From: Thermomonas flagellata
GTDB taxonomy: Bacteria > Pseudomonadota > Gammaproteobacteria > Xanthomonadales > Xanthomonadaceae
DNA: 64,000 bases
Direction of reading: 5' to 3'
NCBI RefSeq assembly: GCF_022419185.1
Contig: NZ_JAJOZK010000010.1
Coordinates: 1 to 64,000, forward strand
In this document: positions 1-9,423 of the stretch, in pieces
How positions within the stretch are numbered: position 1 is the stretch's first letter
How the letters are laid out: the number at the start of each line of letters is the position of its first letter
Program-made: the position numbers and the translations under genes
The notes under the pieces: model-generated
What the model was told of the DNA's origin: nothing
Databases searched by the model: none
Seen by the model: the letters and a program-made list of their open reading frames with translations, nothing else

Positions 1-53
1 GCCTGCTTGATGAACCCGATGATCTGTTCCGTGGTGAATCGACTCTTGCGCAT
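1..53 (-). CDS. IS3-family transposase OrfA, N-terminal fragment (runs off the window)
   Basis: Seventeen codons are visible, starting at ATG 53 with MRKSRFTTEQIIGF. This is the typical start of the OrfA helix-turn-helix protein of IS3-family elements, which binds the terminal repeats and is joined to OrfB by frameshifting. The rest lies outside the window, so it is unknown whether the gene is intact. It sits just inside the terminus at 119, the expected position for the first gene of such an element. Confidence 0.8.
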   Translation of the reverse strand, partial: MRKSRFTTEQIIGFIKQ

Positions 54-119
54 GTCCGTCCTCTCTGGATGACGGACTCTACCTAGCTTCGAGTGGTACG
101 GCTTGAGGGGGGCAGGTCA
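1..119 (-). mobile_element. end of an IS3-family insertion sequence, cut by the window edge
   Basis: Read on the minus strand, the element begins at 119 with TGACCTGCCCCCC. IS3-family termini start with TG, and this is followed 66 bases later by the start of an OrfA-type transposase gene. Only the upstream end is inside the window, so the other terminal repeat and the target duplication cannot be seen. The element lies against a small gene whose reading frame stops exactly in its first three bases (117-119), which places the insertion inside that gene. Family assignment rests on the N-terminus of OrfA and the terminus; the subgroup is not certain. Confidence 0.75.
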
Positions 120-212
120 GTTGGACAGCAGCCGCTTGCGGATGTCGGCAGGGATGGACTCCCAGCGTTGGCGGGCGGGCTTGGTGAAAGTCGGCAGGGA
201 TTCAATCGCCAC
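117..212 (-). pseudogene. small third gene of the toxin-antitoxin operon, truncated by the IS
   Basis: A GTG at 212 lies 3 bases after the toxin stop codon and is preceded by GAGGAG at a good ribosome-binding distance. The frame encodes 31 residues (VAIESLPTFTKPARQRWESI, then a short basic stretch ending LLSN) and stops at TGA 117-119. Those three bases are the first three of the IS terminus, so the natural C-terminus has been lost. From memory, the N-terminus resembles small proteins in which this segment is followed by a Cys-rich zinc-ribbon-like part; that is inference. The function is unknown. The position and ribosome-binding site argue that it was translated as the third gene of the operon. 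Confidence 0.55.
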
Positions 213-215
213 GGA

Positions 216-560
216 TCACTCCTCGAACAATTCAGAGTGCGTACCCGTCCGCACGAAGATGATGGTGTTGCCATCCAGGCGGTAAATGAGCAGGAAGTCG
301 CCGCCGATGTGACATTCGCGGTGGTCGGCCCAATCCCCCTTCAGCGGGTGATCCAGCCATTCAGGCCCCAGCGGGGCATCGTTGCCAATGAGCAGCAACA
401 TCGCCTCCTTCAGCCGCTTCAGGTCGTAGCGACCCGAACGCGAGAGGCGTTCCCAGTCTTTGAGGAAAGACTTGGTGTAATCGCTCGCCCTGGGCAGCGA
501 CGCCCGCTTACTGCTGGCGGGCTTTTTGGCTTGCGCCGAAACTGGCGTTTTCGAGGTCAT
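216..560 (-). CDS. YafQ-family (RelE superfamily) mRNA-cleaving toxin
   Basis: A 114-residue protein of the YafQ branch of RelE/ParE toxins, which cleave mRNA in the ribosomal A site. The four residues that matter in E. coli YafQ are all present with identical spacing: His71, His84, Asp88 and His108 (E. coli His50, His63, Asp67, His87). The surrounding motifs are DHPLKGDW, CHIGGDFLLIY and RTGTHSELF. It is about 22 residues longer at the N-terminus than the E. coli protein, with an Ala/Ser/Lys-rich extension. The only ATG is at 560, so the gene overlaps the end of the antitoxin gene by 53 bases. By sequence it looks intact and active. Base composition is less GC-rich than the surrounding core genes. 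Confidence 0.88.
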   Translation of the reverse strand: MTSKTPVSAQAKKPASSKRASLPRASDYTKSFLKDWERLSRSGRYDLKRLKEAMLLLIGNDAPLGPEWLDHPLKGDWADHRECHIGGDFLLIYRLDGNTIIFVRTGTHSELFEE

Positions 561-810
561 CGATCAGGGCGTCTGCAGAGTCAAAGCGGGCGGTGCGCGC
601 CTTGGCCATGACGCGGGCTTCTTCCATCGCCGCGCGGGTCTGCGCGTTGGGCACCTTCAACTCCAGCGGAAAGGCCTGGTCGTTCACCACGCGCTTGAGC
701 AGGATGCGCACGGCATCAGACACCGATAGCCCCATGGCTGCCAGTGCCTCGCTGGCTTGCGTCTTGATTTTGTCGTCCACCCGGACGTGCAGCATCGTGG
801 AACGGGCCAT
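508..810 (-). CDS. RelB/DinJ-family antitoxin
   Basis: A 100-residue protein with an N-terminal ribbon-helix-helix DNA-binding segment (STMLHVRVDDKIKTQASEAL) followed by the MGLSVSDAVRILLKRVV helix typical of RelB/DinJ. The C-terminal half is expected to wrap and inhibit the toxin. The start at 810 was chosen because the RHH fold begins immediately after it; the longer in-frame extension to 942 has no family resemblance and would run through the promoter. It precedes and overlaps the toxin gene, as in dinJ-yafQ. Autoregulation by the antitoxin-toxin complex is likely, with an inverted repeat in the promoter spacer. Confidence 0.88.
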   Translation of the reverse strand: MARSTMLHVRVDDKIKTQASEALAAMGLSVSDAVRILLKRVVNDQAFPLELKVPNAQTRAAMEEARVMAKARTARFDSADALIDDLENASFGASQKARQQ

Positions 811-832
811 GGTCGAATCCTCCGTTTCCGCA

Positions 833-861
833 ATTGTGTATCTCGATTGCGATACAGTCAA
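833..861 (-). promoter_or_regulatory. promoter and probable operator of the toxin-antitoxin operon
   Basis: On the minus strand, TTGACT (856-861) and CACAAT (833-838) are separated by exactly 17 bases, giving a good sigma-70 promoter 23 bases upstream of the antitoxin start. The spacer contains an inverted repeat, TGTATC (837-842) with GATACA (851-856), partly overlapping both hexamers. A ribbon-helix-helix antitoxin bound there would block RNA polymerase. The promoter is read directly; the operator role is inferred. Confidence 0.65.
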
Positions 862-1098
862 GTCATCTCTGGTGAGGCTCTGGCGGCGTTCGATGCCTGA
901 CTGGCGGCCGTGGTTGACGATGAACCGCCAAACATAAGCCATTGATTTTGAAGGATCGGGTGCTGCGGCTACCCGCAGGCCAAACAGAGAACAGAGACGG
1001 CTCTGGCCGAGAAAATGGCCGATTTCGGGCGTTTCGGCTGATGGCTACCCGCAGCACAGGTGGCCGGAACCCCGCGTGGCGCGGGGATTTCAGGCAAG

Positions 1099-1126
1099 AA
1101 AAAGGGCCCGGAGACTTTCCGGGCCC
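1099..1126 (-). terminator. rho-independent terminator of ssrA
   Basis: On the minus strand, GGGCCCGGA and TCCGGGCCC form a 9-bp stem with a 5-base loop, followed directly by five T residues. It begins 8 bases after the mature 3' end of tmRNA. Confidence 0.9.
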
Positions 1127-1133
1127 TGCTGAT

Positions 1134-1486
1134 TGGTGGAGGTGGGCGGAATCGAACCGCCGTCCGAAGGCACTCCATGCCCGGCACTACATGCTTAGCC
1201 CGCTGTTCCGTCTCGGTCGCCGGCAACACAGCGTGCCAAGCACGCCAGCGACCACACCCGCTGCGGTTCGGCGTCGGTTGGCGGGTCGCCGCCGGCGCCT
1301 ATCCCGTGATGATGACCCTACATCCACGAGCACGGGCACAAGTGGGTTCGGGGCTAGGCCTTAGGCGGCCAGAGCGTAGACGTCGTCGTTGGCGTCTGTT
1401 GGTTTGCCGCTGGATTAACGAGGAAAGCAGCCCCCTCGGCATGCGCCGTGCGATTTCGCAACCCCCGTCGAAGCCAGTGCACCCCC
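1134..1486 (-). ncRNA. ssrA: transfer-messenger RNA (tmRNA)
   Basis: A 353-nt tmRNA. The 5' end GGGGGUG (from 1486) pairs with CACCUCC just before the 3' ACCA, forming the tRNA-like acceptor stem. The T-arm is GGCGGUUCGAUUCCGCC. The 5' part reads GCACTGGCTTCGACGGGGG, a strongly conserved tmRNA signature. The tag reading frame (1361-1393) encodes ANDDVYALAA followed by TAA; the AxAA end marks tagged proteins for ClpXP/ClpAP-type proteolysis. Its protein partner, SmpB, is encoded 2.3 kb away. Confidence 0.97.
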
Positions 1487-1584
1487 GGGTCTTGTCGATG
1501 TCGCCGACGCCTGCAGTGTAGGGACGGCGGGGCGCCGGCTCAAGCCGGTCGAGGCCGGTGCCGGGCATTGGTTATGCTGGCGGC

Positions 1585-3783
<2,199 letters not shown>

Positions 3784-3814
3784 CGCGCGGTTTCGTCCGG
3801 CCCGGCAGGGCGGC

Positions 3815-4309
3815 TCAGGCGTCCTTGTTGTGGCGGCGCAGCAGGCGCTGCTTCTCGCGGTTCCAGTCGCGCTCGCGGCTGGCCTCGCGCTTGTCGTGCT
3901 GCTGCTTGCCGCGCGCCAGCGCCAGTTCGGCCTTGACCTTGTTGCCTTTCCAGTACAGCGCGACCGGGATCAGGGTGTAGCCCTCGCGCTGGACGCGCCC
4001 GATCAGCTGGTCGATCTCGCGCCGGTGCAGCAGCAGCTTGCGGGTGCGGCGGTCGTTGGCGACGACGTGGGTCGAGGCCTGGATCAGCGGGGTGATCTGC
4101 GCGCCGACCAGGAACAGCTCGCCCTCCAGCACCACGGCATAGGCGTCGCCGATGTTGGCGCGGCCGGCGCGGATCGCCTTCAGCTCCCAGCCCTGCAGGG
4201 CCAGCCCGGCCTCGTATTTCTGCTCCAGGTGGTATTCGTGCCGGGCGCGCTTGTTGAGGGCGATGGTGCCGCCCGGGTTTGGCTTATCCTTGCCCGCTTT
4301 CTTGTTCAT
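3815..4309 (-). CDS. smpB: SmpB, tmRNA-binding protein
   Basis: A 164-residue SmpB, the partner that brings tmRNA into the A site of stalled ribosomes and substitutes for the missing anticodon arm. Visible family motifs are [20 protein letters not shown] near the N-terminus, [19 protein letters not shown], and the basic C-terminal tail [18 protein letters not shown], which becomes ordered in the mRNA channel. The start at 4309 matches the usual length; upstream in-frame codons read through the divergent ratA gene. ssrA lies 2.3 kb away on the same strand. Confidence 0.96.
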   Translation of the reverse strand: MNKKAGKDKPNPGGTIALNKRARHEYHLEQKYEAGLALQGWELKAIRAGRANIGDAYAVVLEGELFLVGAQITPLIQASTHVVANDRRTRKLLLHRREIDQLIGRVQREGYTLIPVALYWKGNKVKAELALARGKQQHDKREASRERDWNREKQRLLRRHNKDA

Positions 4310-4360
4310 CCGCCCATTCTCGCCGATCCTGCGCCGCCGGCGCAGCCGCCCGGAGACGCC

Positions 4361-4789
4361 ATGCCGCAGATCCTCCGCAGTGCCCTGGTCGAGCATTCGG
4401 CCGCGCGCATGTTCGCATTGGTCAACGACGTGGCCGCCTATCCGCGCCGCTTCGAGTGGTGCCGCCAGGCGCAGGTGCTGGAGCAAGGCGAGGACCGCCT
4501 GCTGGCGCGGCTGGACCTCGGCATCGGCGGCTTCCACACCTGGTTCACCACCGAGAACACCCTGGTGCCGCCGCACCACATCGACATGGCCCTGCGCGAG
4601 GGCCCGTTCGCGCGCCTGCACGGGCGCTGGACCTTCCACGCGCTGGACGAGAACGCCTGCAAGGTCAGCCTGCAGCTGGACTTCGAACCGCAGTCCAAGC
4701 TGCTGCTGCCGGCGCTGGCGCTTGGCCTGCAGGGGCTGGCCGACCGCATGGTCGACGACTTCGTGCGCGAGGCCGAGCGCGGGGCATGA
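4361..4789 (+). CDS. ratA: RatA-family START/Coq10-like protein
   Basis: A 142-residue single-domain protein of the SRPBCC/START fold (Coq10/RatA family). The N-terminal [20 protein letters not shown] and the motif [14 protein letters not shown] are characteristic. In E. coli RatA was reported to block ribosomal subunit association, while mitochondrial Coq10 binds ubiquinone; the second role may be general for the family. The stop codon overlaps the start of rnfH (ATGA), the usual arrangement, and smpB is divergent, also a common neighbourhood. Confidence 0.9.
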   Translation: MPQILRSALVEHSAARMFALVNDVAAYPRRFEWCRQAQVLEQGEDRLLARLDLGIGGFHTWFTTENTLVPPHHIDMALREGPFARLHGRWTFHALDENACKVSLQLDFEPQSKLLLPALALGLQGLADRMVDDFVREAERGA

Positions 4790-5052
4790 TCCGGGTCGAA
4801 CTCATCCGGGCCTGGCCCGGCCGCCACGAGGCGTTGCAGCTCGAACTGCCCGAAGGCAGCCGCGCCGGCGACGCGCTGGCGCGCGCGGGCTGGGCGCTGG
4901 ACGCGGGCCATCCGCTTCTGGCGGTGTACGGCCAGCGTGCGACCCCGGAGACGGTGCTGCGCGACGGCGACCGGCTGGAGCTCTTGCGCCCGCTGCAGGC
5001 CGATCCCAAGCAGGCGCGCCGGCGGCGCGCGCAGCGCCAGCCGCGGCGTTAG
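4786..5052 (+). CDS. rnfH: RnfH-family ubiquitin-like protein
   Basis: An 88-residue protein with the beta-grasp (ubiquitin-like) fold of the RnfH/YfjF family. It shows [20 protein letters not shown], the turn [15 protein letters not shown] and [17 protein letters not shown]. The C-terminal tail is very basic ([12 protein letters not shown]). The molecular role is not settled; it is nearly always co-transcribed with ratA, and here the two genes overlap by four bases. No rnf electron-transport genes are nearby, so the name reflects family membership only. Confidence 0.88.
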   Translation: MIRVELIRAWPGRHEALQLELPEGSRAGDALARAGWALDAGHPLLAVYGQRATPETVLRDGDRLELLRPLQADPKQARRRRAQRQPRR

Positions 5053-5081
5053 CCCGGCCGCGGGACAAGGAGAGTGCCGGC

Positions 5082-5483
5082 TCAGCGCCGGCGGCGGCGC
5101 TCCTTATCCTTGTCCTTGGCCAGGTTCGGGCCGAACTCCTTGACCACCTGGTCGGCCAGCTGCGCGTCCTGCTCGGGGAAGTAGTCGCCTTCCCAGCGCT
5201 CCAGCACGCCGTCCTTGAAGTAGACAGTCAGGGTCTTGACCTCGGTCTTGCCGACCCGCCCGGTGCGCTGCGCGGCGGCATAGTCCCAGCGGTCCTGGTG
5301 GAAGGGGTCCTGGACCGAGGGCGTGCCCAGCACGGTCATCACCTGGCGCTTGTCCATCCCCGGCTGCAGCTGGCCGACGGCAGTCGCATCCAGCAGGTTG
5401 CCCTGGTACAGCGGCTGGCGGTAGATGATGCCGCAGCCACTGGTGGCGAGGATCGCGAGCAGGAGCAGGGGGAGCGTGCGCAT
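5082..5483 (-). CDS. bamE: outer-membrane assembly lipoprotein BamE (OmlA)
   Basis: A 133-residue lipoprotein of the BAM complex, which inserts beta-barrel proteins into the outer membrane. The signal peptide ends in the lipobox ATSGC, with Cys17 as the lipidated residue. The mature part carries the SmpA/OmlA fold, with YRQPLYQGN, LQPGMDKRQVMTVLGTP and WDYAAAQRTG. The tail is rich in Lys and Arg. It is divergent from fur, as in xanthomonads, where the gene was first described as omlA. ATG 5483 was chosen because it starts the signal peptide. Confidence 0.93.
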   Translation of the reverse strand: MRTLPLLLLAILATSGCGIIYRQPLYQGNLLDATAVGQLQPGMDKRQVMTVLGTPSVQDPFHQDRWDYAAAQRTGRVGKTEVKTLTVYFKDGVLERWEGDYFPEQDAQLADQVVKEFGPNLAKDKDKERRRRR

Positions 5484-5608
5484 CGGGACGTCGGCGGAGG
5501 GGCGAGGCGGCGATGATACACTCCCCCCGCACGCCGCCGGCGCCCGCGCACGGCATCCGCCGTTCATGCGGCGTTGGCGGTGCGAGGCGACGGCAGCGAG
5601 GGCAGGGG

Positions 5609-6010
5609 ATGGAATCGCAGGATTTGCGCAAGGCCGGCCTGAAGGTCACCCATCCGCGCATGCGGATTCTCGAGCTGCTCGAGCAGAGCAAGCCGCGGCA
5701 CATGACCGCCGAGGACATCTACCGGCAGCTGCTGGCCAACGGCGAGGAGATCGGGCTGGCCACCATCTACCGGGTGCTGACCCAGTTCGAGTCGGCCGGG
5801 ATCGTGCTCAAGCACCATTTCGAGGGCGGCCAGGCGATCTACGAGCTCGACCGCGGCGACCACCACGACCATATGGTGGACATCGACAGCGGCCGCATCA
5901 TCGAATTCCACAGCAGCGAGATCGAGGCGCTGCAGAAGAAGATTGCCGCCCAGCACGGCTACGAGATCGCCGACCACGCGCTGGTGCTGTACGTGCGCAA
6001 GAAGAAGTAG
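5609..6010 (+). CDS. fur: ferric uptake regulator Fur
   Basis: A 133-residue Fur repressor that binds Fe(II) and shuts off iron uptake genes. The winged helix (LKVTHPRMRILELLE; GLATIYRVLTQFESAGIV) and the metal-site segment DRGDHHDHMVDIDSGRIIEF are clear. The protein contains no cysteine at all, so the structural CxxC zinc site of E. coli Fur is absent. ATG 5609 gives the standard N-terminus. It is divergent from bamE and convergent with recN. Confidence 0.95.
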   Translation: MESQDLRKAGLKVTHPRMRILELLEQSKPRHMTAEDIYRQLLANGEEIGLATIYRVLTQFESAGIVLKHHFEGGQAIYELDRGDHHDHMVDIDSGRIIEFHSSEIEALQKKIAAQHGYEIADHALVLYVRKKK

Positions 6011-6035
6011 CCGCACAGGGCGGGGGCGCTGCGGC

Positions 6036-7700
6036 TTATGCCGCTTGCGTCTGCAGCAGCTTGTCGGCGGCGGCGCGGGCCTCGGAGGTCACGTCGGCGC
6101 CGCCGAGCATGCGCGCGATCTCCTCGCGGCGGCCGGCCGCGTCCAGCCGCTGCACCGCCGCCTGGGTCACGCCGCCGGCGGCCGCCTTCAGCACCCGGTA
6201 CTGGGCATGGCCGGCGGCCGCGACCTGCGGCTGGTGGGTGACGCACAGCACCTGGCGGTCGCGGCCGAGCGCACGCAGGCGCTGCCCGACCGCGGCCGCG
6301 ACCGCACCGCCGATGCCGGCATCCACCTCGTCGAACACCAGGGTCGGCACCGCGTCCGCGCCGCGGGTCGCCACTTCCACCGCCAGCGCGATGCGCGACA
6401 GCTCGCCACCGGAGGCGACCTTGCGCAGCGGGCGCGGCGGCTGCCCGGGATTGGCGCTGACCAGGAACTCGGCGCGCTCGGCGCCGAGCGGGTCGGGGTC
6501 CGCGTCGGCCTGCGCCTCGAGCAGGATGGCGAAGCGCCCGCCCGGCATGCCCAACTCGCCGACCAGCGCCTCGACCGCGGCGGCGAGGGCGTCCGCGGCG
6601 CGCTGGCGCGAGGCGGACAAGGCGCCGGCGGCCCGCACCCAGTCGGCCTGCGCGGCGGCCAGGTCGCGCTCCAGCCGCGCTAGGCGCTGGTCGGCATCCG
6701 CCAGCGCCTCCAGCTCGGCGGCCAGGACGTCGCGCTGCGCCGCCAGCCGCTCCAGCGGCACCCGGTGCTTGCGCGCGAGGTCGTGCAGGCGCGCCAGGCG
6801 CTGCTCGAGCGCGGCCAGCGCGTCCGGGTCGAGCTCGAGGTCGTCGCGGATCCGCTGCAGCAGCGCCTGCGCCTCGTCCAGCTGGATCGCGGCGGCCTCC
6901 AGCAGGGCATCCACCTCGCCCAGGCGCGGTTCGTGCGCGGCTTGGCGCTGCAGTTCGGCGCGCAGGCGCGGCAGCCGGCGGCCGAAGGCGTCGTCGCCGC
7001 CGAGCAGCTCGAGCGCCTGCTCGCAGGCGGCGATCAGGGCGGCGGCGTGCGCGTGCCGGCGGTGGCTGGCCTCCAGCTCCGCCAGCGTCGCCGCCTCCAG
7101 CGGCTGCGCCTGCAGCTCCGCCAACTGGTGCTGCAGCCAGGCCTGGCGCTCGCCGACGTCGCCGCGCGCCAGCAGCGCGGCCTGCTCCTGCCGCAGCGCC
7201 TGCCAGCGCCGCGCGGCGTCGGCGGTGGCCTGCAGCAAGGCGGGATGGCGCGCATAGGCATCCAGCAGGCGGGTCTGGTGCGGGCGCGACAGCAGCGCCT
7301 GCTGGGCGTGCTGGCCGTGCAGGCCGACCAGACGCGCGCCGAGCTCGGCCAGCTGCGCCAGGCTGGCGCCGCGGCCGTTGATCCACGCGCGCGAGCCGCC
7401 GTCCGCGCGCAGGGTGCGGCGCAGCCGGCATTCGCCGCCGTCGTCCAGTTCCTGCTCGCGCAGCCAGGCGGCGGCGTCGGCGGCGTCGGCGAGGTCGAAT
7501 TCGGCCTCCAGCTCGGCGCGTTCGGCGCCGTGGCGGACCGCGCCGGCGTCCGCGCGCGCCCCGCACAGCAGGCCGAGCGCGTCCACCAGCAGCGACTTGC
7601 CGGCGCCAGTCTCGCCGGAGATCACGGTCAGCCCGGGGCCGAACGCCAGCGAGGCCTCGGCGACCACGGCGAAATCGCGGATGGACAGGGACAGCAGCAT
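6036..7700 (-). CDS. recN: DNA repair ATPase RecN
   Basis: A 554-residue SMC-like protein acting early in double-strand-break repair (E. coli RecN has 553). The Walker A motif is GETGAGKSLLVDAL near residue 30. Two long coiled-coil halves rich in Ala, Leu, Glu and Arg surround the centre. The ABC signature VASGGELSRIALA and Walker B VFDEVDAGIGG lie near the C-terminus. ATG 7700 is preferred over ATG 7709, because the -10 element of a promoter places the transcript start at 7700/7701. It is divergent from hrcA. Confidence 0.95.
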   Translation of the reverse strand: MLLSLSIRDFAVVAEASLAFGPGLTVISGETGAGKSLLVDALGLLCGARADAGAVRHGAERAELEAEFDLADAADAAAWLREQELDDGGECRLRRTLRADGGSRAWINGRGASLAQLAELGARLVGLHGQHAQQALLSRPHQTRLLDAYARHPALLQATADAARRWQALRQEQAALLARGDVGERQAWLQHQLAELQAQPLEAATLAELEASHRRHAHAAALIAACEQALELLGGDDAFGRRLPRLRAELQRQAAHEPRLGEVDALLEAAAIQLDEAQALLQRIRDDLELDPDALAALEQRLARLHDLARKHRVPLERLAAQRDVLAAELEALADADQRLARLERDLAAAQADWVRAAGALSASRQRAADALAAAVEALVGELGMPGGRFAILLEAQADADPDPLGAERAEFLVSANPGQPPRPLRKVASGGELSRIALAVEVATRGADAVPTLVFDEVDAGIGGAVAAAVGQRLRALGRDRQVLCVTHQPQVAAAGHAQYRVLKAAAGGVTQAAVQRLDAAGRREEIARMLGGADVTSEARAAADKLLQTQAA

Positions 7701-7707
7701 GCCGCGC

Positions 7708-7736
7708 ATTGTGCCGCGTCGGCCGCCGCCGCCAAA
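7708..7736 (-). promoter_or_regulatory. probable recN promoter giving a leaderless transcript
   Basis: On the minus strand, TTTGGC (7731-7736) and CACAAT (7708-7713) are 17 bases apart. The -10 element ends 7 bases before ATG 7700, so transcription should start at or next to the start codon. The -35 hexamer is weak. No classical LexA box (CTG-N10-CAG type palindrome) was recognised here by eye. Confidence 0.45.
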
Positions 7737-7749
7737 GCCGGCGCCGCGC

Positions 7750-7778
7750 TTGCGCCGCGGCCGGCCCGCCCTTACAAA
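7750..7778 (+). promoter_or_regulatory. probable hrcA promoter giving a leaderless transcript
   Basis: TTGCGC (7750-7755) and TACAAA (7773-7778) are 17 bases apart, and the -10 ends 6 bases before ATG 7785, so the mRNA would begin at the start codon. No Shine-Dalgarno sequence and no CIRCE repeat precede hrcA. The same block (CTTGCGC followed by a C-rich stretch) could also be a weak sigma-32 site, so the sigma factor is uncertain. Confidence 0.5.
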
Positions 7779-7784
7779 CGCGGC

Positions 7785-8831
7785 ATGGCCCGCAGTGCCG
7801 CCGACATCAGCCAGGATCCGCGTGCGCGCCAGCTGCTGCGCACCCTGATCGCGCGCCACATCCGCGACGGCGCGCCGGTCGGCTCGCAGACCCTGGCCCG
7901 GCACGCCGGGCTGGACGTCAGCCCGGCCACCATCCGCAACATCCTGGCCTCGCTGGAGGACGCCGGGCTGGTCGCCTCGCCGCACACCTCGGCCGGGCGC
8001 GTGCCGACCGCGCAGGGCTACCGCCTGTTCGTGGACTCCCTGCTGCAGCTGCGCCCGCTGCCGGAGGAGGAACTGGCGCGCCTGCGCAGCGAATTGCCGG
8101 CGGGGGCGGGCACCCAGGCCCTGCTCGGCAGCGCCTCCGAACTGCTGTCGGCCATGACCCGCTTCGTCGGCATGGTCAGCGTGCCGCGGCGGGAGAGCTT
8201 CGCCTTCCGCCAGATCGAATTCGTCCCGCTGGATCCCCAGCGGGTGCTGGCGATCCTGGTGTTCGCCGACGGCGAGGTGCAGAACCGGGTGGTGCAGGTG
8301 CGGCGCGCGTTCGACCCCGCCGAGCTGGAGCAGGCCGCGCGCTACCTCAACAGCCATTTCGCCGGGCAGCCGCTGGCGGCGATCCGCGCCCGCCTGCTGC
8401 AGGACCTGCGCCAAGCCCGCAGCGAGCTGGAGCACCTGCTGGCCAGTTCGGTGGAACTGGCCGAGCAGGCGCTGGCGCCCGGCGCCGAGGACATGCTGCT
8501 GGCCGGGCAGGCGCGCCTGCTCGGCCTGCAGGAGCTGGCCGACCTCGACCGCCTGCGCGCGCTGTTCGAGGCCTTCGCCGAGAAGCGCGAACTGCTGCAG
8601 CTTTTGGAACGCACCGCGCGCGCGCCGGGGCTGCGGGTGTTCATCGGCGAGGAGACCGGGCTCGCCCCGCTGGAAGGGATGTCGCTGGTGACCGCGCCCT
8701 ATGGCCGCGACGGGCGCGTGCTCGGGGTGCTCGGCGTGATCGGGCCGAGCCGGATGGCCTACGACCGGGTGATCCCGCTGGTCGAGGCGGCGGCCAGCGC
8801 GCTCGGCGATGCCTTGAATCCCGGCGCCTGA
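7785..8831 (+). CDS. hrcA: heat-inducible transcription repressor HrcA
   Basis: A 348-residue HrcA, the repressor that binds CIRCE inverted repeats and is kept folded by GroE. The N-terminal winged helix reads RQLLRTLIARHIRDGAPVGS, SPATIRNILASLEDAGLV and SPHTSAGRVPTAQGYRLFVD, all family hallmarks. The C-terminal part is the GAF-like dimerization region. It heads the hrcA-grpE-dnaK-dnaJ block, as in xanthomonads. No CIRCE element was found in this window, so its targets (probably groES-groEL) lie elsewhere. Confidence 0.95.
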   Translation: MARSAADISQDPRARQLLRTLIARHIRDGAPVGSQTLARHAGLDVSPATIRNILASLEDAGLVASPHTSAGRVPTAQGYRLFVDSLLQLRPLPEEELARLRSELPAGAGTQALLGSASELLSAMTRFVGMVSVPRRESFAFRQIEFVPLDPQRVLAILVFADGEVQNRVVQVRRAFDPAELEQAARYLNSHFAGQPLAAIRARLLQDLRQARSELEHLLASSVELAEQALAPGAEDMLLAGQARLLGLQELADLDRLRALFEAFAEKRELLQLLERTARAPGLRVFIGEETGLAPLEGMSLVTAPYGRDGRVLGVLGVIGPSRMAYDRVIPLVEAAASALGDALNPGA

Positions 8832-8839
8832 GGCCCCAT
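8813..8839 (+). promoter_or_regulatory. sigma-32 (heat shock) promoter for grpE
   Basis: CTTGAA (8813-8818), a 15-base spacer, and CCCCAT (8834-8839) match the sigma-32 consensus (CTTGAA, 13-17 bases, CCCCAT). The site spans the end of hrcA and lies 44 bases upstream of the grpE start. Confidence 0.75.
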
Positions 8840-8882
8840 CGCTGGCGCGTGCGGCGATTCGCCGCGACCGGAAGCAGAGGCC

Positions 8883-9404
8883 ATGACCCAGGAAACCCCA
8901 CCGCAGGATGCCACCCCCGCGGCCGCCGCGCCCGCGCAGGACGGCCAGGACGCCCACGACGCACTGGAAGCGCTGCGCGCCGAGCTCGAGCAGCTCAAGG
9001 CACAGTCGCTGCTGGAGCGCGCCGACCTCGAGAACCAGCGCAAGCGCATGGCGCGCGAGCTGGAGAGTGCGCGCAAGTTCGCCAACGAGCGGCTGCTGGC
9101 CGATCTGCTGCCGGTGTTCGACAGCCTGGACGCGGGCCTGGCCGCGGCTGGCGCCGAGGCCGGTGCCCTGCGCGAGGGGCTGGAGCTGACCTACCGCCAG
9201 TTGCTGAAGGTCGCTGCCGACAACGGCCTGAGCGTGCTCGACCCGGCCGGGCAGCCGTTCGACCCGGCGCTGCACCAGGCGGTCAGCCAGGTGCCGGCCG
9301 GCGAAGCCGCGCCGGGCAGCGTGGTGCAGGTGTTCCAGAAGGGCTACGTGCTGAACGGCCGGCTGCTGCGCCCGGCCATGGTGGTGGTCGCGCAGCAGGA
9401 CTGA
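8883..9404 (+). CDS. grpE: GrpE, nucleotide exchange factor for DnaK
   Basis: A 173-residue GrpE. The first 35 residues are disordered and Ala/Pro-rich. A long helix follows (residues about 40-90, including [20 protein letters not shown]), then the four-helix-bundle and beta-wing region with [15 protein letters not shown] and the C-terminal [17 protein letters not shown]. It opens the nucleotide cleft of DnaK and acts as a thermosensor. It has its own heat-shock promoter and lies 109 bases upstream of dnaK. Confidence 0.96.
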   Translation: MTQETPPQDATPAAAAPAQDGQDAHDALEALRAELEQLKAQSLLERADLENQRKRMARELESARKFANERLLADLLPVFDSLDAGLAAAGAEAGALREGLELTYRQLLKVAADNGLSVLDPAGQPFDPALHQAVSQVPAGEAAPGSVVQVFQKGYVLNGRLLRPAMVVVAQQD

Positions 9405-9423
9405 ACCGGGCGCGGACGCAGGG

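Noticed and set aside
967-1086. 12-base direct repeat and CCCCGCG/CGCGGGG hairpin in the gap between the TA operon and ssrA
   Set aside because: Real sequence features, but with no clear role; too short to call an attachment site without the other end.
942-1521. Open frames across the ssrA region
   Set aside because: They overlap the tmRNA gene and its terminator and have no coding features.
7700-7790. CIRCE operator upstream of hrcA
   Set aside because: No TTAGCACTC/GAGTGCTAA-like repeat is present here or upstream of grpE or dnaK.
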